Assembly: GCA_037447655.1 (NCBI GenBank)
Contig: JBBHKE010000420.1
Location: 211,285-252,715, forward strand
DNA from: Zygnema cylindricum
Taxonomy: Eukaryota; Streptophyta; Zygnematophyceae; Zygnematales; Zygnemataceae
Reading direction: 5' to 3'
DNA: 41,431 bases
Shown here: positions 1 to 10,024 of the stretch, in pieces
How positions within the stretch are numbered: the first letter of the stretch is position 1
Layout: each line of letters starts with the position of its first letter
Notes under the pieces: model-generated
The model's database searches: none
The model's input: the letters and a program-made list of their open reading frames with translations, nothing else
What the model was told of the DNA's origin: nothing
Translations under genes and position numbers: made by a program

Positions 1-960
1 AAACTCCTCGTCATACTCTTTCCACAACTCTTGTTCCCACTTATACAAATATGTCTGAAATACCTCCTCCACTTGAAGAAGCCGATGGAGTTCCCTCCGA
101 CATTTTGATAAAATTAACGGTGAATCCGAAAGTATTATCCGCCTTCGCTCGTAAAATAACTTTAAGATGCGAAAGCTTGTCCGGCAAAGCGTTAAGAAAC
201 ACGCTTAATTTATCCGCATCCAAAATACCTCGGCCATTGTTGAGTAATTGCTCGAGTATAATATTGAAGCGCTTCAGGGCATCATCCATCACTTCATTTG
301 ACTTGATTTTAAAATTTATAAAGTCTGTATAAACATATTCACCCTTGTTCTCAACACCTTTCTCATACTGCTCCTCAAATGCTTGCCAACACTCATGGGC
401 CGTTCCGTGAGCGAGGAAATGATCAAGCACGGAAGAAGTGCAATTTTTCATCAAACCGGTCGTTGCCGCAATATCCTTCAACCTCCATTGAGCACGTGCT
501 TTGCTCTCCGTTGGCATCTTCTCCTCTCCATTGACAATCCTCCAAAGCCTCTTAAGAATAAGTTGTTTGAAATAATTTTCTTCCAAACCGCATAATTGGT
601 GCCATTAAAGGCCACGGATTTCCCCGACATATTATAATCATCTTCGTTATCCAATGCCTCTTCAAAATCTGAATCCTCCTCTATCCTTGCTTTACCTTTC
701 CTAATTCTCTCTTTTATCTCACTCTCATTAGCTCCTCCACTAAAGAGATCGGCAGCCTAAAATGAAGCAAATTCTCTTTTCTCACTAGATTGAGTTTGAA
801 ATCGTGAATCTACATATCTCATTAATGTATCGAACATCTCCTTAAATTTTCTCTCCGTATTCCGAGTCTCCTCAAATTGAGAAACCGAAAAACTGAACTC
901 TCTTGCTCTCTCCTAAATCGACATGGGGGAAGGAGTATTTCTATTCTTCTTCCTCCCCAT
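1..960 (-). pseudogene. Ty1/Copia gag (capsid) fragment, decayed
   Basis: This is the capsid-like Gag of a Copia retrotransposon, which packages element RNA in the cytoplasm. Reading from an ATG at 960 there is a charged leader of about 110 codons. The nucleic-acid packaging region follows, with FNGTNYAVWKK near 600 and then, in another frame, LWRIVNGEEKMP near 540-505. Next come QWRLKDIAATTGLM, WQAFEEQYEKG and LSVFLNALPDKLSHLKVIL, the usual order of the UBN2/Gag-polyprotein family. It is broken by two in-frame TAG codons in the leader (913-915, 757-759), a frameshift near 575, and a change of frame near 60-110. It lies 29 bp inside the PBS, as expected for gag. Pol would lie to the left, outside the window. 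The family call is secure; the exact breakpoints are my reading. Confidence 0.85.
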
Positions 961-988
961 GCGCTCCCTCTTTATATCCAAAGCACTA

Positions 989-1000
989 GCTCCGATACCA
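989..1000 (-). other. Primer-binding site of the Copia element
   Basis: Read on the minus strand the 12 bases are TGGTATCGGAGC, one base different from the canonical plant Copia PBS complementary to the 3' end of initiator methionine tRNA. It sits two bases inside the LTR end, the standard spacing. It fixes the orientation of the element as minus and marks the LTR boundary. Confidence 0.88.
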
Positions 1001-1002
1001 AT

Positions 1003-1678
1003 TGTAGGATCTTAAGCAAAAGAGTTTCACTTAAAATAATTCACAAAACATAAAACATTACACAACGGAAGCTCATAAAAGACAAGAGGAATATTCAGCC
1101 AAAAAGATTTATAAGTGTTCTTGGCCGAAGCCTCTTTACATCATCTCTCTTCTCTCTTCTCTCTCTTCTCTATCCTCTTTAAATAATCTCTTACTCCAAG
1201 ATTAATCCTCTATGATTCAATCATATGAGATTCAATTGATAGATTGATTAATTCGATTCGATACTCTGCACATGTACACTGCTGCCTATATATACTCGCT
1301 ACTCTGCACTAAGAGACAACAAGATAAGACAAGCAAAACTTAGCGTAGCGACGAAGTCTGTCCCTAGCTGACTGTGCACTCTTCAATGAAAGTTCCACGA
1401 AAGAAGGCGCACACGCTTCTTCCTTCGAAACAACAAACTCCAAACGTTGACTTAACACGTGTCGCTTCACGAACACACCTACACGCAAAATGTAACACCC
1501 GCGCACGAAATAAACAAGTGACGCGAAATGAAATCGTATGTTTCGTTCGCGGACAACAAAAGTAATGTTGCGAAACGACATCGTACTTTTTGTATGATGA
1601 CGCGACAGTTCACGTCAAACAAATACAAGTTAGTATGACGTTTCGCGGAAATATCGCGAAAACGACAATATCCCAACA
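1003..1678 (-). mobile_element. 5' LTR of the Copia element
   Basis: On the minus strand the block begins TGTTGGGATATTG and ends GATCCTACA, so it has the TG...CA ends of an LTR and the TGTTGGGA start common in plant Copia elements. It is 676 bp and directly abuts the PBS. The sequence contains pyrimidine-rich stretches and several CGAAAC/GTTTCG segments. The partner LTR and pol are outside the window, so target-site duplication and LTR age cannot be checked here. Confidence 0.82.
1284..1297 (-). promoter_or_regulatory. Probable LTR TATA box
   Basis: On the minus strand the LTR reads GAGTATATATAGGC, a good TATA-box match, about 280 bp upstream of the PBS and in the right orientation to drive the gag transcript. 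No other core-promoter element could be assigned. Confidence 0.5.
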
Positions 1679-1680
1679 TT

Positions 1681-1880
1681 TACCACCCTCCAATTTATCA
1701 CTCTATCCCTCTCTCTTTCTCCTTCCAATTATTCCTCTCACTTTTAATCATATTCTACAGTATTCTCTCCATTTCAACCACCCTCTCTATTTCTTTATCC
1801 CTCTCTCTTTTCCCCTTCCACTATTCATCTCCCTCTACTTGTCCTTATCACACTCCCACTACCTCACCCTCTCCCACTAA
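1681..1880 (+). repeat. Pyrimidine-rich (CT) low-complexity tract
   Basis: About 200 bp immediately outside the LTR is nearly pure C/T with TCCCTCTC and ACCCTCTC runs. It resembles the large CT satellite at 10 kb but is more degenerate. An open frame crosses it only because CT codons contain no stops. I see nothing gene-like between 1881 and 2499. Confidence 0.8.
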
Positions 1881-2499
1881 TTTTTGTTTGACTCTCTCCC
1901 TCCCAATTTTGAATTGGTCTCATTGACTTTACAACCCGAGTACGCTTTCTGGTGGTAAAAGATTGGTTGAAGAAATTTTGCAAAAAATAGGGACACTATA
2001 GATATGACAGGAGTTCTTTAGTGATTGTAGATTATAATTTAGAGAGAAAGGGTGGCGCAGGCTCGGTTTTTTCTATTTAGTAGGAGTTTTTATTTAATAC
2101 AAGCCAATGTTATGTTTGATTTTAAAGCAACGTGTAACAGATTTCCTTTGAACGATTTGTTTTAGACTATAAGGTAAAGCATGCTGTATCCATATATCGT
2201 GTAGCGATATGGTATTGAATTACGTATTAGGTTTTTTGTGTAAAACATGGCAATAAAATATCGATGTTATAAACATCGTTTTTAGCCACTTTTAGTCTAA
2301 TGATAATGTTACAATTCCTCCTCCTGTCCATTTTATCTGTTTGTTGTGCTCTCTTTCAACATTACTATTTATTTCCACTTTTTTTTATGTAATAAATAAG
2401 TATCATAAATAACTATAAAACTAGTATATTCCCCTTTTTTTTTGTCATGCTCCGAAATATATAGAATCTATTTTGTCTACAATAAGCATATATTGACAA

Positions 2500-2905
2500 C
2501 GTGACCACGTTGATTCAACGACGAGATTGCCTTGTCGTTTCCCCCTTGACCATCAACTAGTTTGTCCAATTGCTAACGCACCAACCAGCGACGAGTCAGA
2601 CTGGTAACTAAACCACCATTCAACGACGAGGCAAGGTCGGGGCTGAACTAAAAACAAAAGACGAGATAGCCTCATCGTTGGATGGTGGTAAATGGATGAA
2701 GCATCCTCGACGCAGAATGGTGGTTCAGATATCACACCGTCTTAATGCAAATTGCTTATCAAACGATAGAACAACATTGTTATTGAACCAACAAGCAATG
2801 AACATACTGTCTAATCGATGGATGATCTACCAACGATGAGATACCATCGTCATTAAACGAGCAACCAGCTATCAGACTGCCTAGTTGTCGTATATTAAAA
2901 GTAGC
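2500..2905. repeat. Cluster of short AACGACGA-type palindromes
   Basis: The block contains repeated small inverted repeats of the form (A/G)(A/G)CGACGA-spacer-TCGTCG(C/T)T. Examples start near 2515 (AACGACGA then TTGTCGTT), 2660 and 2838 (AACGATGA then ATCGTCATT). Such motif arrays are typical of subterminal regions of plant DNA transposons, especially CACTA-type. No terminal inverted repeat or coding region was found with them here. The same motif recurs at 34.0 and 36.2 kb. Confidence 0.55.
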
Positions 2906-3015
2906 AAAGGGTTCATCTTTTTTTTCTCACTTCATTCTTTTTGACGGTAAACCACAAACTGATATTTTTAATCACATTCACCTACATTCACACACACACA
3001 CATAGACATTATTAC

Positions 3016-3018
<3 letters not shown>

Positions 3019-3062
<44 letters not shown>
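3019..3062. repeat. (TA)n microsatellite
   Basis: An uninterrupted run of TA dinucleotides about 44 bp long. It ends the palindrome-containing stretch and precedes the poly-A-rich repeats. Confidence 0.95.
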
Positions 3063-3067
<5 letters not shown>

Positions 3068-3130
3068 AAAGTTTTTTGTATATAATATAGTTCACTACAT
3101 TGTTGAGAATTTTCTAACAAAAAAAAGCTT

Positions 3131-3385
3131 TTAAAACATTGATTTTTAGTAAAATACATTTTACACGATAAAAAAAAAAAAAAAAAAAAACCAAAAACAA
3201 AAAATCTAAAAGAATCCATGGCAAACTAATCTAAATATTTTTTTAAAACTATATCAAACTTCCACTCCACAATTTTCAAAAAAAAAAAAGATTTTAAAAC
3301 ATTGATTTATAGTAAAATACATTTTACACGAAAAAAAAAAAAAAAAAAAAACCAAAAAACAAAAAATCTAAAAGAATCTATGGCA
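3131..3385. repeat. Two-copy 162-bp direct repeat with poly-A tracts
   Basis: TTAAAACATTGATTT is followed by AGTAAAATACATTTTACACG, a 20-base A run and a CCAAAAAAC-type end at 3131; the whole is repeated at 3293. The first unit, with its downstream 60 bp, is also present at 6725-6870, left of element E3. This shows that the block travelled with the larger repeat. The minus-strand frames across it are poly-Phe artefacts. Confidence 0.8.
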
Positions 3386-3456
3386 ACGTGACCTCATCTC
3401 AGTTGCTGCATTCACACCGGAAATGGACGATGAATGAGATGAGGAAACGAATAATC
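3386..3456 (+). pseudogene. C-terminal scrap of pogo-like transposase
   Basis: In the plus frame this reads DLISVAAFTPEMDDE followed by TGA and GATGAGGAAAC. The end of the pogo-like copy at 28.67 kb (minus) reads SLAAFTQEIDDE followed by TGA and GATAAAGAAAC, so both protein and downstream bases correspond. Only the last roughly 20 codons are present, in the opposite orientation to the other copies. An almost identical scrap lies at 6950. A chance match of this length including the stop is unlikely, but the fragment is short. Confidence 0.6.
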
Positions 3457-4790
3457 CCGTACCATTCATTTTGCAAAAAAATAAAAACATAGGTGACAAA
3501 GTGACCGACTGCTCGGCTGTCAACCTTTTTAGAGCGTAGCGACGGACAAAATATACGATTTGGAGAGTAGCGTTGGACAAAACATACGGTCAAGTGCGTC
3601 AAGACTTGACAACTGTGGTAAATCATCTTTTTTTCCAGAAACCCTTTTCGGAATGCAAAAATCAAACTTTGAAAAAACATGAAATCATATCCTGAAATTC
3701 TATGGGCTCCATTGCCCACAGAATCACAGATCCAAAAGAAGCTAATCTAGATAGTGCCGACCCCAAGTTGATGTAAACCCAAATGAATGATCCCTCGACA
3801 ATCATAACCCCAATACACCTTCACTCCTGTGAAGAGAAGACCTTCTGTGTGCTCAGTTCCACCACAGAATGCAAAGCTTGAATATGTGTTTTGGACAATA
3901 TTCCCCACTTTGACTTTCCCACTGAATAAGTGCTACCCTGGCACGCAAAGACTCTGACCGACTACACCCCTATGTAGCTTGGACTCCCTTGAGTCCGCAG
4001 CAAAAAGAATCACTGAATTTGCTCACCCGAGAAGTAAGTTATGGCTGGTCAAAAAGATGACCTTTTTAGTTACAAGCTCTCTTAAAGAGAGGTACCGAAA
4101 TATCATTAATTCTTAGTCTGCCTACTCATGACTACCTACTACTAAACCCTAGTCCAATAGGAACACTATATAGTACAAGAAGGTACGATGGGTGATGTAC
4201 TTATTGTACGACCATTGTACGATATGGTCTACAAGGTGACATGTGCCAAATCGGGAGCCATGGTTCCTCCTCCCATCTTCTCCGGTGTCAAATAATGTGG
4301 CGCCACGAGGCACCGCGTTACGCTATCCCCAAAGGCCGCCGAAAGCTTATTGCGGGTGGCGGCTGTAATGGTGGCCGTCCGATCAGTTGTATTTATACGG
4401 CTTCGATTCGCTTCCATGCATGAATTGATTAATGCGCGTTTTCGTTAGTCTGCTGCGAATTAGTCCTTTGAATCAATAGGTAAATATGCGTGAAACGTTC
4501 CACGTGTATCGTTTCGATAGTGACTTAATGGATAAGACGTTGGTCTATTTAGTAGCCTACAGACCCCGGTTCAAATCCGGCCAGCGGCAGTATTTTGCTA
4601 AAACTAGTAAAATACTTTCTAATTCATTCTGCCTCCTTTTAAATGATGCGGCAACCATGGCGTGCCTTTGGTCCTCTCTTTCTCTCTCTTTACATTCTAA
4701 CTAAAATATAGAACTGAAATATTAGTCACCTCTTTTCAACACTCTATTTATTTTTCCAATACAGACCTAGAAAAAACATAAATTTCAATA
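3457..4790 (-). mobile_element. Element E1: decayed short Copia-like retroelement
   Basis: Read on minus, it starts near 4790 with an LTR-like end (TATTGAAATTTATG then TTTTCTAGGTCTG) and contains the antisense tRNA-like module. A GC-rich promoter-like stretch and CTATATAG at about 4168 follow. A leader with TGAGCAAATTCAGTGATTCT-like sequence precedes a gag-like start at 3719 (MGNGAHRISGYDFMFF...EKK) that aligns with the gag start of E2 at 5997. Downstream it is cut short at the pogo scrap. It is about 95 percent identical by eye to E3. No pol is visible, so it is a non-autonomous or internally deleted remnant. Confidence 0.6.
4519..4600 (+). other. tRNA-like module (A and B boxes) antisense in E1 LTR
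   Basis: TGACTTAATGGATAAGACG (4521-4539) resembles an A box of Arg-type tRNA, and GGTTCAAATCC (4568-4578) is an exact B box about 45 bp later. These are the spacing and sequence of an RNA polymerase III internal promoter. The molecule does not fold as a full tRNA: the anticodon arm is disrupted. It is a tRNA-derived (SINE-like) segment rather than a tRNA gene. It points opposite to E1. Confidence 0.65.
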
Positions 4791-5189
4791 ATGTGGATCC
4801 GAAATTCTAAACCCGAGGCTCTAAATTGTGCAGTTTATATTAAGAATAGGATAGGGTCAAGATCACTAGACTCTACTTTTTACGTGATCTGGACAGGTAG
4901 CAAACCAGATGTTAGCCACTTCAAAGTCTTTGGTAGTTAATGCTTTATCCTGGATATGTAGAAATTAAAGGTCCGTTTAAAGTGTTTTCTAGGTCTAAAT
5001 AGTAATATAGAAAGAAGCCAAGGCACTCTACCTCTAACTTCTCTCTCCAACTCTCAAACTTGTCGCAGTCACTGAGAAATTGGAGAGGAAGCTAGAGCCA
5101 TGGCTACCTAGGCTATCCAGAGGTTTACGGGAAATATATATATTAGTTTATTTACCATTAGGGGTTTACTTACTAAAAGAATATGTGAT

Positions 5190-5268
5190 GCCTCCAGGAT
5201 TTGATCCCGGTAACTGCCGGACGGTAAACAGCCAGTAGCCGGTAGCCTTATCCGTTTAGTATAGACCT
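5190..5268 (-). other. tRNA-like module antisense in E2 5' LTR
   Basis: On the minus strand CTAAACGGATAAGG (A-box-like, near 5258-5245) is followed by GGGATCAAATCC (B-box-like, 5209-5198). It occupies the same relative position as in E1 and E3 and again is antisense to the element that carries it. Both boxes are degraded compared with the E1 copy. Confidence 0.5.
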
Positions 5269-5996
5269 AGTGTTAAGTACTATCGAGTTTGATATTTAGC
5301 TAAACATTAATACGTAGGATAATTCATTTAACTGAAACAGTTTACGTGAGACATAGATCCAGTAATGTAAAAGTACGGATTACGGTACGGATAAAAACGA
5401 ATACCGCGCATGTATTTATTACGGCTATGATTAAATGTGAATTTACTTGGACGGCCGAAATTAACGCCGAGATCCCGAAAGAGGATTTCGGCGGTTTTTG
5501 GTCATTGTCACATCGGATGACACGTGGCGAAATGACATTGGATCGCGACATCTCCGAGGGTTAAGGGTCGAATCCGGATATACCACGTGTCGACATTTAG
5601 GCCATGTCGTACAGTATTCGTATAGAAAGTACACCGGCAGCTGTACTTTTGTGCATTGAAGTGTAATCTGATTGCCTATATACATCAGTAGATAAAGTCT
5701 GTGAGAGAGATAGGACTTAGAAAAATTAGGAGATTGGACCCCCTCTCCCAGAGAGCTTCTATCCAGAAGGTCAACTTTGACCCTCCATAACTTAGTGCTC
5801 AGGGGAGCAAATTCAGAGATTCTTTTTGCTATCGACTTAAGGGAGTCTTACCTTTATAAGGGGGAAGGTGGTCAGAGTTATTGTCTAACAGGGTGGCAGT
5901 TGTTCTTGCTGAAACACAAAGGGGTCAAGATTATCCTAGAGGCTTCTTAGAAGCTGTCCATTCTGAGGACTTATGGAGGTCTCAGAGTTTCACGTT

Positions 5997-6464
5997 ATGG
6001 GCCAACCCTCTAGCGTTCCAATCTTTAATGGAACTGGCTTGATATACTAGGAAAGTATGATGATAGGAGCTCTATGCGAAAAAAGGTTTTGGGGGATAGT
6101 GAGTGGACGGTTGGGGCTTCCATCAAGTCTTGGAATCTCTCCAAGGTTTGGAGGAAGCAGATTCACTAGGAAAGAGGATCCACCTTCAAGGGAGGAAACA
6201 AAAGAAGGAGAGGTGGTGGACAAAAGAAAGGAGAAGGAGACTACCACACCAATAGCAACTAGTTCGGCATTCATGTCACCTATTCCGAAGAACGAGGAGA
6301 ATGATACTGAAACTTGGGAATTCAACAATATGGAGGCAAAACACTTCATCCTAGGCCATCTCACACAAGGACTTGCATGTCCTCATTTGGAGGTAGAAAG
6401 GGCATCTGATCTTTGGATGGCTCTCATAGAGATGTACCAAAGTGGTACGATTTGTAGAAATTAA
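5997..6464 (+). pseudogene. Copia-type gag N-terminal fragment of E2
   Basis: From ATG 5997 it reads MGQPSSVPIFNGTGLIY, then TAG (6048-6050), then ESMMIGALCEKRFWGIVSG. Further on come WEFNNMEAKHFILGHL and ASDLWMALIEMYQ. This is the order of the Copia Gag N-terminal and UBN2-like regions (FNGT..W..., LW.IV.G, then KELW..L...Y). The TAG sits where the family has Trp, so it is most simply a TGG-to-TAG mutation. The frame runs straight into the 3' LTR and therefore ends in LTR sequence (SGTICRN). The product would be non-functional. It is a different lineage from the gag at the left edge. Confidence 0.75.
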
Positions 6465-6722
6465 TGGTCTTTCAAAGTATTTTCTAGGTCTGAATAGAAA
6501 TAAGAAAGAAGCCGAGGCAGTCTACCTCTAACTTCTCTCTCCAAACTCTTAAACTTTTCTCTGTCACTAAGAAATTGGAGAGGAAGCTAGAGCCATGGCT
6601 ACCTAGGCTATGCAGAGGTTTACGGGATATAAATATTAGTTTATTTATAATTAAGGATATTTTACTAAAATATGTAACCATCTCCAGGATTTGAACCTGG
6701 AATCTGCCGGCCAGTAAACCGC
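6452..6722 (+). mobile_element. Truncated 3' LTR of E2 with B-box remnant
   Basis: It aligns with 4959-5215: same TGTAGAAATTAA start, TTTTCTAGGTCTG, TCTACCTCTAACTTCTCTCT, GGAAGCTAGAGCCATGGCTA and GGTTTACGGG. On the minus strand GGTTCAAATCC (6699-6689) is an exact B box, but the A-box end is lost at the junction near 6722. The two LTR copies differ at many positions, so the insertion is not recent. Confidence 0.6.
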
Positions 6723-6949
6723 CGGTTTTAAAACATTGATTTTTAGTAAAATACATTTTACACGATAAAAAAAAAAAAAAAAAAAAACCAAAAACAAAAA
6801 ATCTAAAAGAATCCATGGCAAACTAATCTAAATATTTTTTTAAAACTATATCAAACTTCCACTCCACAATTTACTAAATAAACATATATTGATTGTTTGT
6901 AACTTTAACAATGGTCAATGCTTTCTCGCCATCCATGTTTTTATTTATA
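6723..6949. repeat. AT-rich segment shared with 3131-3245
   Basis: TTTTAAAACATTG...ACACG, the A run and ATGGCAAACTAATCTAAATA match the block left of E1. It then continues with unique AT-rich sequence (about 6870-6949). It has no coding potential. It shows that the E1- and E3-containing repeats share flanking sequence on this side and were probably duplicated as a unit. Confidence 0.7.
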
Positions 6950-7019
6950 CGTGACCTCATCTCAGTTGCTGCATTCACACCGGAAATGGACGATGAATGA
7001 GATGAGGAAACGAATAATC
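6950..7019 (+). pseudogene. Second C-terminal scrap of pogo-like transposase
   Basis: Nearly identical to 3386-3456: plus frame AAFTPEMDDE then TGA. It lies at the same place relative to E3 as the first scrap does to E1, so the two were duplicated together rather than inserted independently. Confidence 0.6.
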
Positions 7020-8505
7020 CCGTACCATTCATTTTGCAAAAAAAATAAAAACATAGGTGACAAAGTGACCGACTGCTCGGCTGTCAACCTTTTTAGAGCG
7101 TAGCGACGGACAAAATATACGATTTGGAGAGTAGCGTTGGACAAAACATACGGTCAAGTGCGTCAAGACTTGACAACTGTGGTAAATCATCTTTTTTTCC
7201 AGAAACCCTTTTCGGAATGCAAAAATCAAACTTTGAAAAAACATGAAATCATATCCTGAAATTCTATGGGCTCCATTGCCCACAGAATCACAGATCCAAA
7301 AGAAGCTAATCTAGATAGTGCCGACCCCAAGTTGATGTAAACCCAAATGAATGATCCCTTGACAATCAGTACCCCAATACACCTTCACCCCTGTGAAGAG
7401 AAGACCTTCTGTGTGCTCATTTCTACCACAGAATGCAAAGCTTGAATATGTGTTTTGGACAATATTCCCCACTTTGACTTTCCCACTGAATAAGTGCCAC
7501 TCTGGCACGCAAAGACTTTGACCGACTACACCTTTGTGTACCTTGGACTCCCCTGAGTCCGCAGCAAAGAGAATCACTGAATTTGCTCTGACCGACTACA
7601 CAAAGATTTGCTTTGACCGACTACACCTTTGTGTAGCTTGGACTCCCCTGAGTTCGCAGCAAAGAGAATCACTGAATTTGCTCACCCGAGCAGTAAGTTA
7701 TGGCTGGTCAAAGATGACCTTTATAGTTACAAGCTCTCTTAGAGAGAGGTACCGAAATATCACTAAGTCTTAGTCTGCCTACTCATGACTACCTACTACT
7801 AAACCCTAGTCCAATAGGAACACTATATAGTACAAGAAGGTACGATGGGCGATGTACTTATTGTACGACCCTTGTATGACATGGTCTTTAAGGTGACATG
7901 TGCCAAATCGGGAGCCATGGTTCCTCCTCCCATCTTCTCCGGTGTCAAATAATGTGGCGCCACGTGGCACCACGTGACGCTATCCCCAAAGGCCGCCGAA
8001 AGCTTATTGCGGGTGGCGGCTGTAATGGTGGCCGTCCGATCAGTTGTATTTAATACCGCTTCGATTCGATTCCATGCATGAATTGATTAATGCGCGTTTT
8101 CGTTATTCTGCTGCGAATAAGTCCTTTGAATCAGTAGCTAAATATGCGTGAAACATTCCATGTGTATGCTGCGAATAAGTCCTTTGAATCAGTAGCTAAA
8201 TATGCGTGAAACATTCCATGTGTATCGTTTCGATAGTGACTTAATGGATAAGGCGTTGGTTTATCTAGTAGTTTAAAGACCCCGGATCAAACCCGGCCAA
8301 CGACTGTATTTTGCAAAACTAGTAAAATACTTTCTAACTCATTCTGCCTCCTTCTAAATGATGCGGCAACCATGGCGTGCCTTTGGTCCTCTCTTTCTCT
8401 CTCTTTACATTCTAACTAAAATATAGAAGTGAACTATTACTCACCTATTTTCAACACTCTATTTATTTTTCCAATACAGACCTAGAAAATACATAAATTT
8501 CAACA
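7020..8505 (-). mobile_element. Element E3: decayed Copia-like retroelement, sister of E1
   Basis: On minus it starts at 8505 with TGTTGAAATTTATGTATTTT then CTAGGTCTG. Its layout matches E1: antisense tRNA-like module, promoter-like stretch, leader with an open frame at 7577-7311, and a gag-like start MGNGAHRISGYDFMFF at 7283. It differs from E1 by a tandem duplication of 97 bp (7515 and 7612) and one of 58 bp (8110 and 8168), plus scattered substitutions. The 88-codon leader frame (MILFAADSGESKVHKG...) has no family I recognise and is probably not a gene. Confidence 0.6.
8234..8310 (+). other. tRNA-like module antisense in E3 LTR
   Basis: TGACTTAATGGATAAGGCG (8236-8254) matches the Arg-type tRNA A box (compare TAATGGATAAGGC of true tRNA-Arg genes). 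GGATCAAACCC (8284-8294) is a mutated B box. It matches the E1 copy with several changes and points opposite to E3. Confidence 0.55.
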
Positions 8506-8720
8506 TATCCCGAATGAATGATCCGTATTGCACCTTAATTTTTTAAAATGATAACCCATAAACGAACAGTCAATGAAAATCATGTAGAATATAACGTAAA
8601 AAAATGAAAACTTACAACTTTTTTTGTAATTTTGACGAAACGTCTTCCCCACTTCTTACCTCCCGCAGGCCACCTCGAACGCCGCCCATCTCCCATATAA
8701 TTTCTATCTGAACTGTTTAA

Positions 8721-8883
8721 TTTTTAATTCCTTTGAGAGCGAGATCGTCTTATTTTTAATTCATTTGAAAGTGAGATCGTCTTATTTTTAATTCCTTTGA
8801 GAGCGAGATCGTCTTATTTTTAATTCATTTGAAAGTGAGATCGTCTTATTTTTAATTCCTTTGAGAGCGAGATCGTCTTACTT
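8721..8883. repeat. Five-unit 32-bp tandem array with alternating variants
   Basis: GAGATCGTCTTA recurs at 8741, 8773, 8805, 8837 and 8869, exactly every 32 bp. Units alternate between CCTTTGAGAGC and CATTTGAAAGT versions (A-B-A-B-A), so the array grew by duplication of a 64-bp dimer. No coding role is evident. Confidence 0.93.
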
Positions 8884-9049
8884 CCAAAAATCTTAAGGTA
8901 TCACCGGTGTTGGTATTGTAACTCAGATTATTCCCTTAGTAACTGTCTTCAGTTTTGGTTTTAGGATTGTTAGGGCATCCTAAAAAAAAATAGGGTTAAA
9001 AAAGAGTAAAGATAAGCCAACAAGAAAATAAAAAAAATAGATAAGAGAC

Positions 9050-9215
9050 CCAACCTCCCTCCTTCCCTCTCTCCATCCATCTTTCCCTCTCTCCCAATAA
9101 GCCCTCCCTCTCTTCCTCCCTCCCTCTTAATCTGCCCAATCTGTCCACCCTCCCTCCATTTCTCTCCCTCTCATCCCTTTTTCCTCTCGTCTCTTATCTC
9201 CCCCTATCTCTCCCT
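9050..9215 (+). repeat. CT-rich tract
   Basis: CCCTCCCTCCTTCCCTCTCT-like sequence of about 165 bp containing AATCTGCCCAATCTGTCCAC, i.e. the same words as the large satellite starting at 10 kb. It is a small outlying copy in the same orientation. Confidence 0.85.
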
Positions 9216-9496
9216 CCATTTGTTTTTTATTGCAAATAGTAGAAGAGATTTGAATTCGCCGACACAAAAGACAAACAGGGAACTACAGTACAAAGGATGA
9301 TTTAAATGTTTTGCCTTTTTCGAAAAATGTATACTTTTTTGAAAAAGGTTAATTTTTTTATTTATGCATAAACATATCTTGTTTAAATAACATTTTTCTT
9401 TTTTTTTTCCTAAATTTATTTGGGTAGAAAAATCAAACATTTTTTGACTTTTGTTCTCAATTTTTTATTTTTATTACTTTTTTTTTTTTTTTTTTT

Positions 9497-9606
<110 letters not shown>

Positions 9607-10024
9607 CAAAATTTACAAAAAGAGTAAAAATATTCATTTTTTTTTGAAGTTTTTTTTTTCCGAAATCTAAATATTTACTTACTTTTTAAATTTGGTGTGA
9701 AGTTTTCGATTTACAAAAAAAAAAAATAATTAAAAAATAATAATAATAGTTTAAAAGTAAAAATAGAAAATTTCTAATTAAATAATTAAGCATTGATGGA
9801 TTTTTATCCATGTTTTCTTGATGAAACATTTTCCTTCCTCCACTTTTATATTTCATCTTCCCTTTTCTCTTTTCCCTATTCTTGATTTTTTGCTTTTGTT
9901 TTTGTTATTTTTATTTTTTATTTTTAATTTATTATTTTGGGGCAGGTTACGGCATTCGGGCAGAAACCGGAAAAAGTTTCAGCGGTAAACAATCAGCTCT
10001 ATAACATACGACTGGGAGACTTTC

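Larger units (their letters stand above)
4959..6722 (+). mobile_element. Element E2: internally deleted Copia-like element, 5' LTR to truncated 3' LTR
   Basis: The 5' LTR starts at TGTAGAAATTAAAGG (4959). It includes the antisense tRNA-like module, a promoter-like stretch with two CACGTG cores (near 5522 and 5584) and CTATATAC (5675). The leader 5700-5996 aligns in reverse with E1 and E3. A damaged gag starts at 5997 and stops abruptly. At 6437-6451 CCAAAGTGGTACGATT resembles the purine tract preceding Copia 3' LTRs, and TGTAGAAATTAATGG (6452) restarts the LTR. The 3' LTR is truncated at about 6722 where E3-linked sequence begins. Pol is absent. Confidence 0.6.

Noticed and set aside
4519-4600. 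Genuine tRNA-Arg gene
   Set aside because: A and B boxes are present but the anticodon stem-loop and acceptor stem do not pair, and equivalent degraded copies sit in the related LTRs. It is a tRNA-derived element.
5346-5564. 72-codon plus frame in the E2 LTR
   Set aside because: It lies in promoter-like LTR sequence, has no recognisable motif, and is not kept in the homologous parts of E1 and E3.
6477-8492. TIR transposon bounded by GTATTTTCTAGGTCTG and its reverse complement
   Set aside because: The inverted match is explained by two LTR starts of the same family in opposite orientation (E2 3' LTR and E3). The same sequence also occurs in direct orientation at 4979 as an LTR start.
8721-8883. 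CRISPR array
   Set aside because: The 32-bp units are contiguous with no unique spacers, and the context is eukaryotic repeat DNA.
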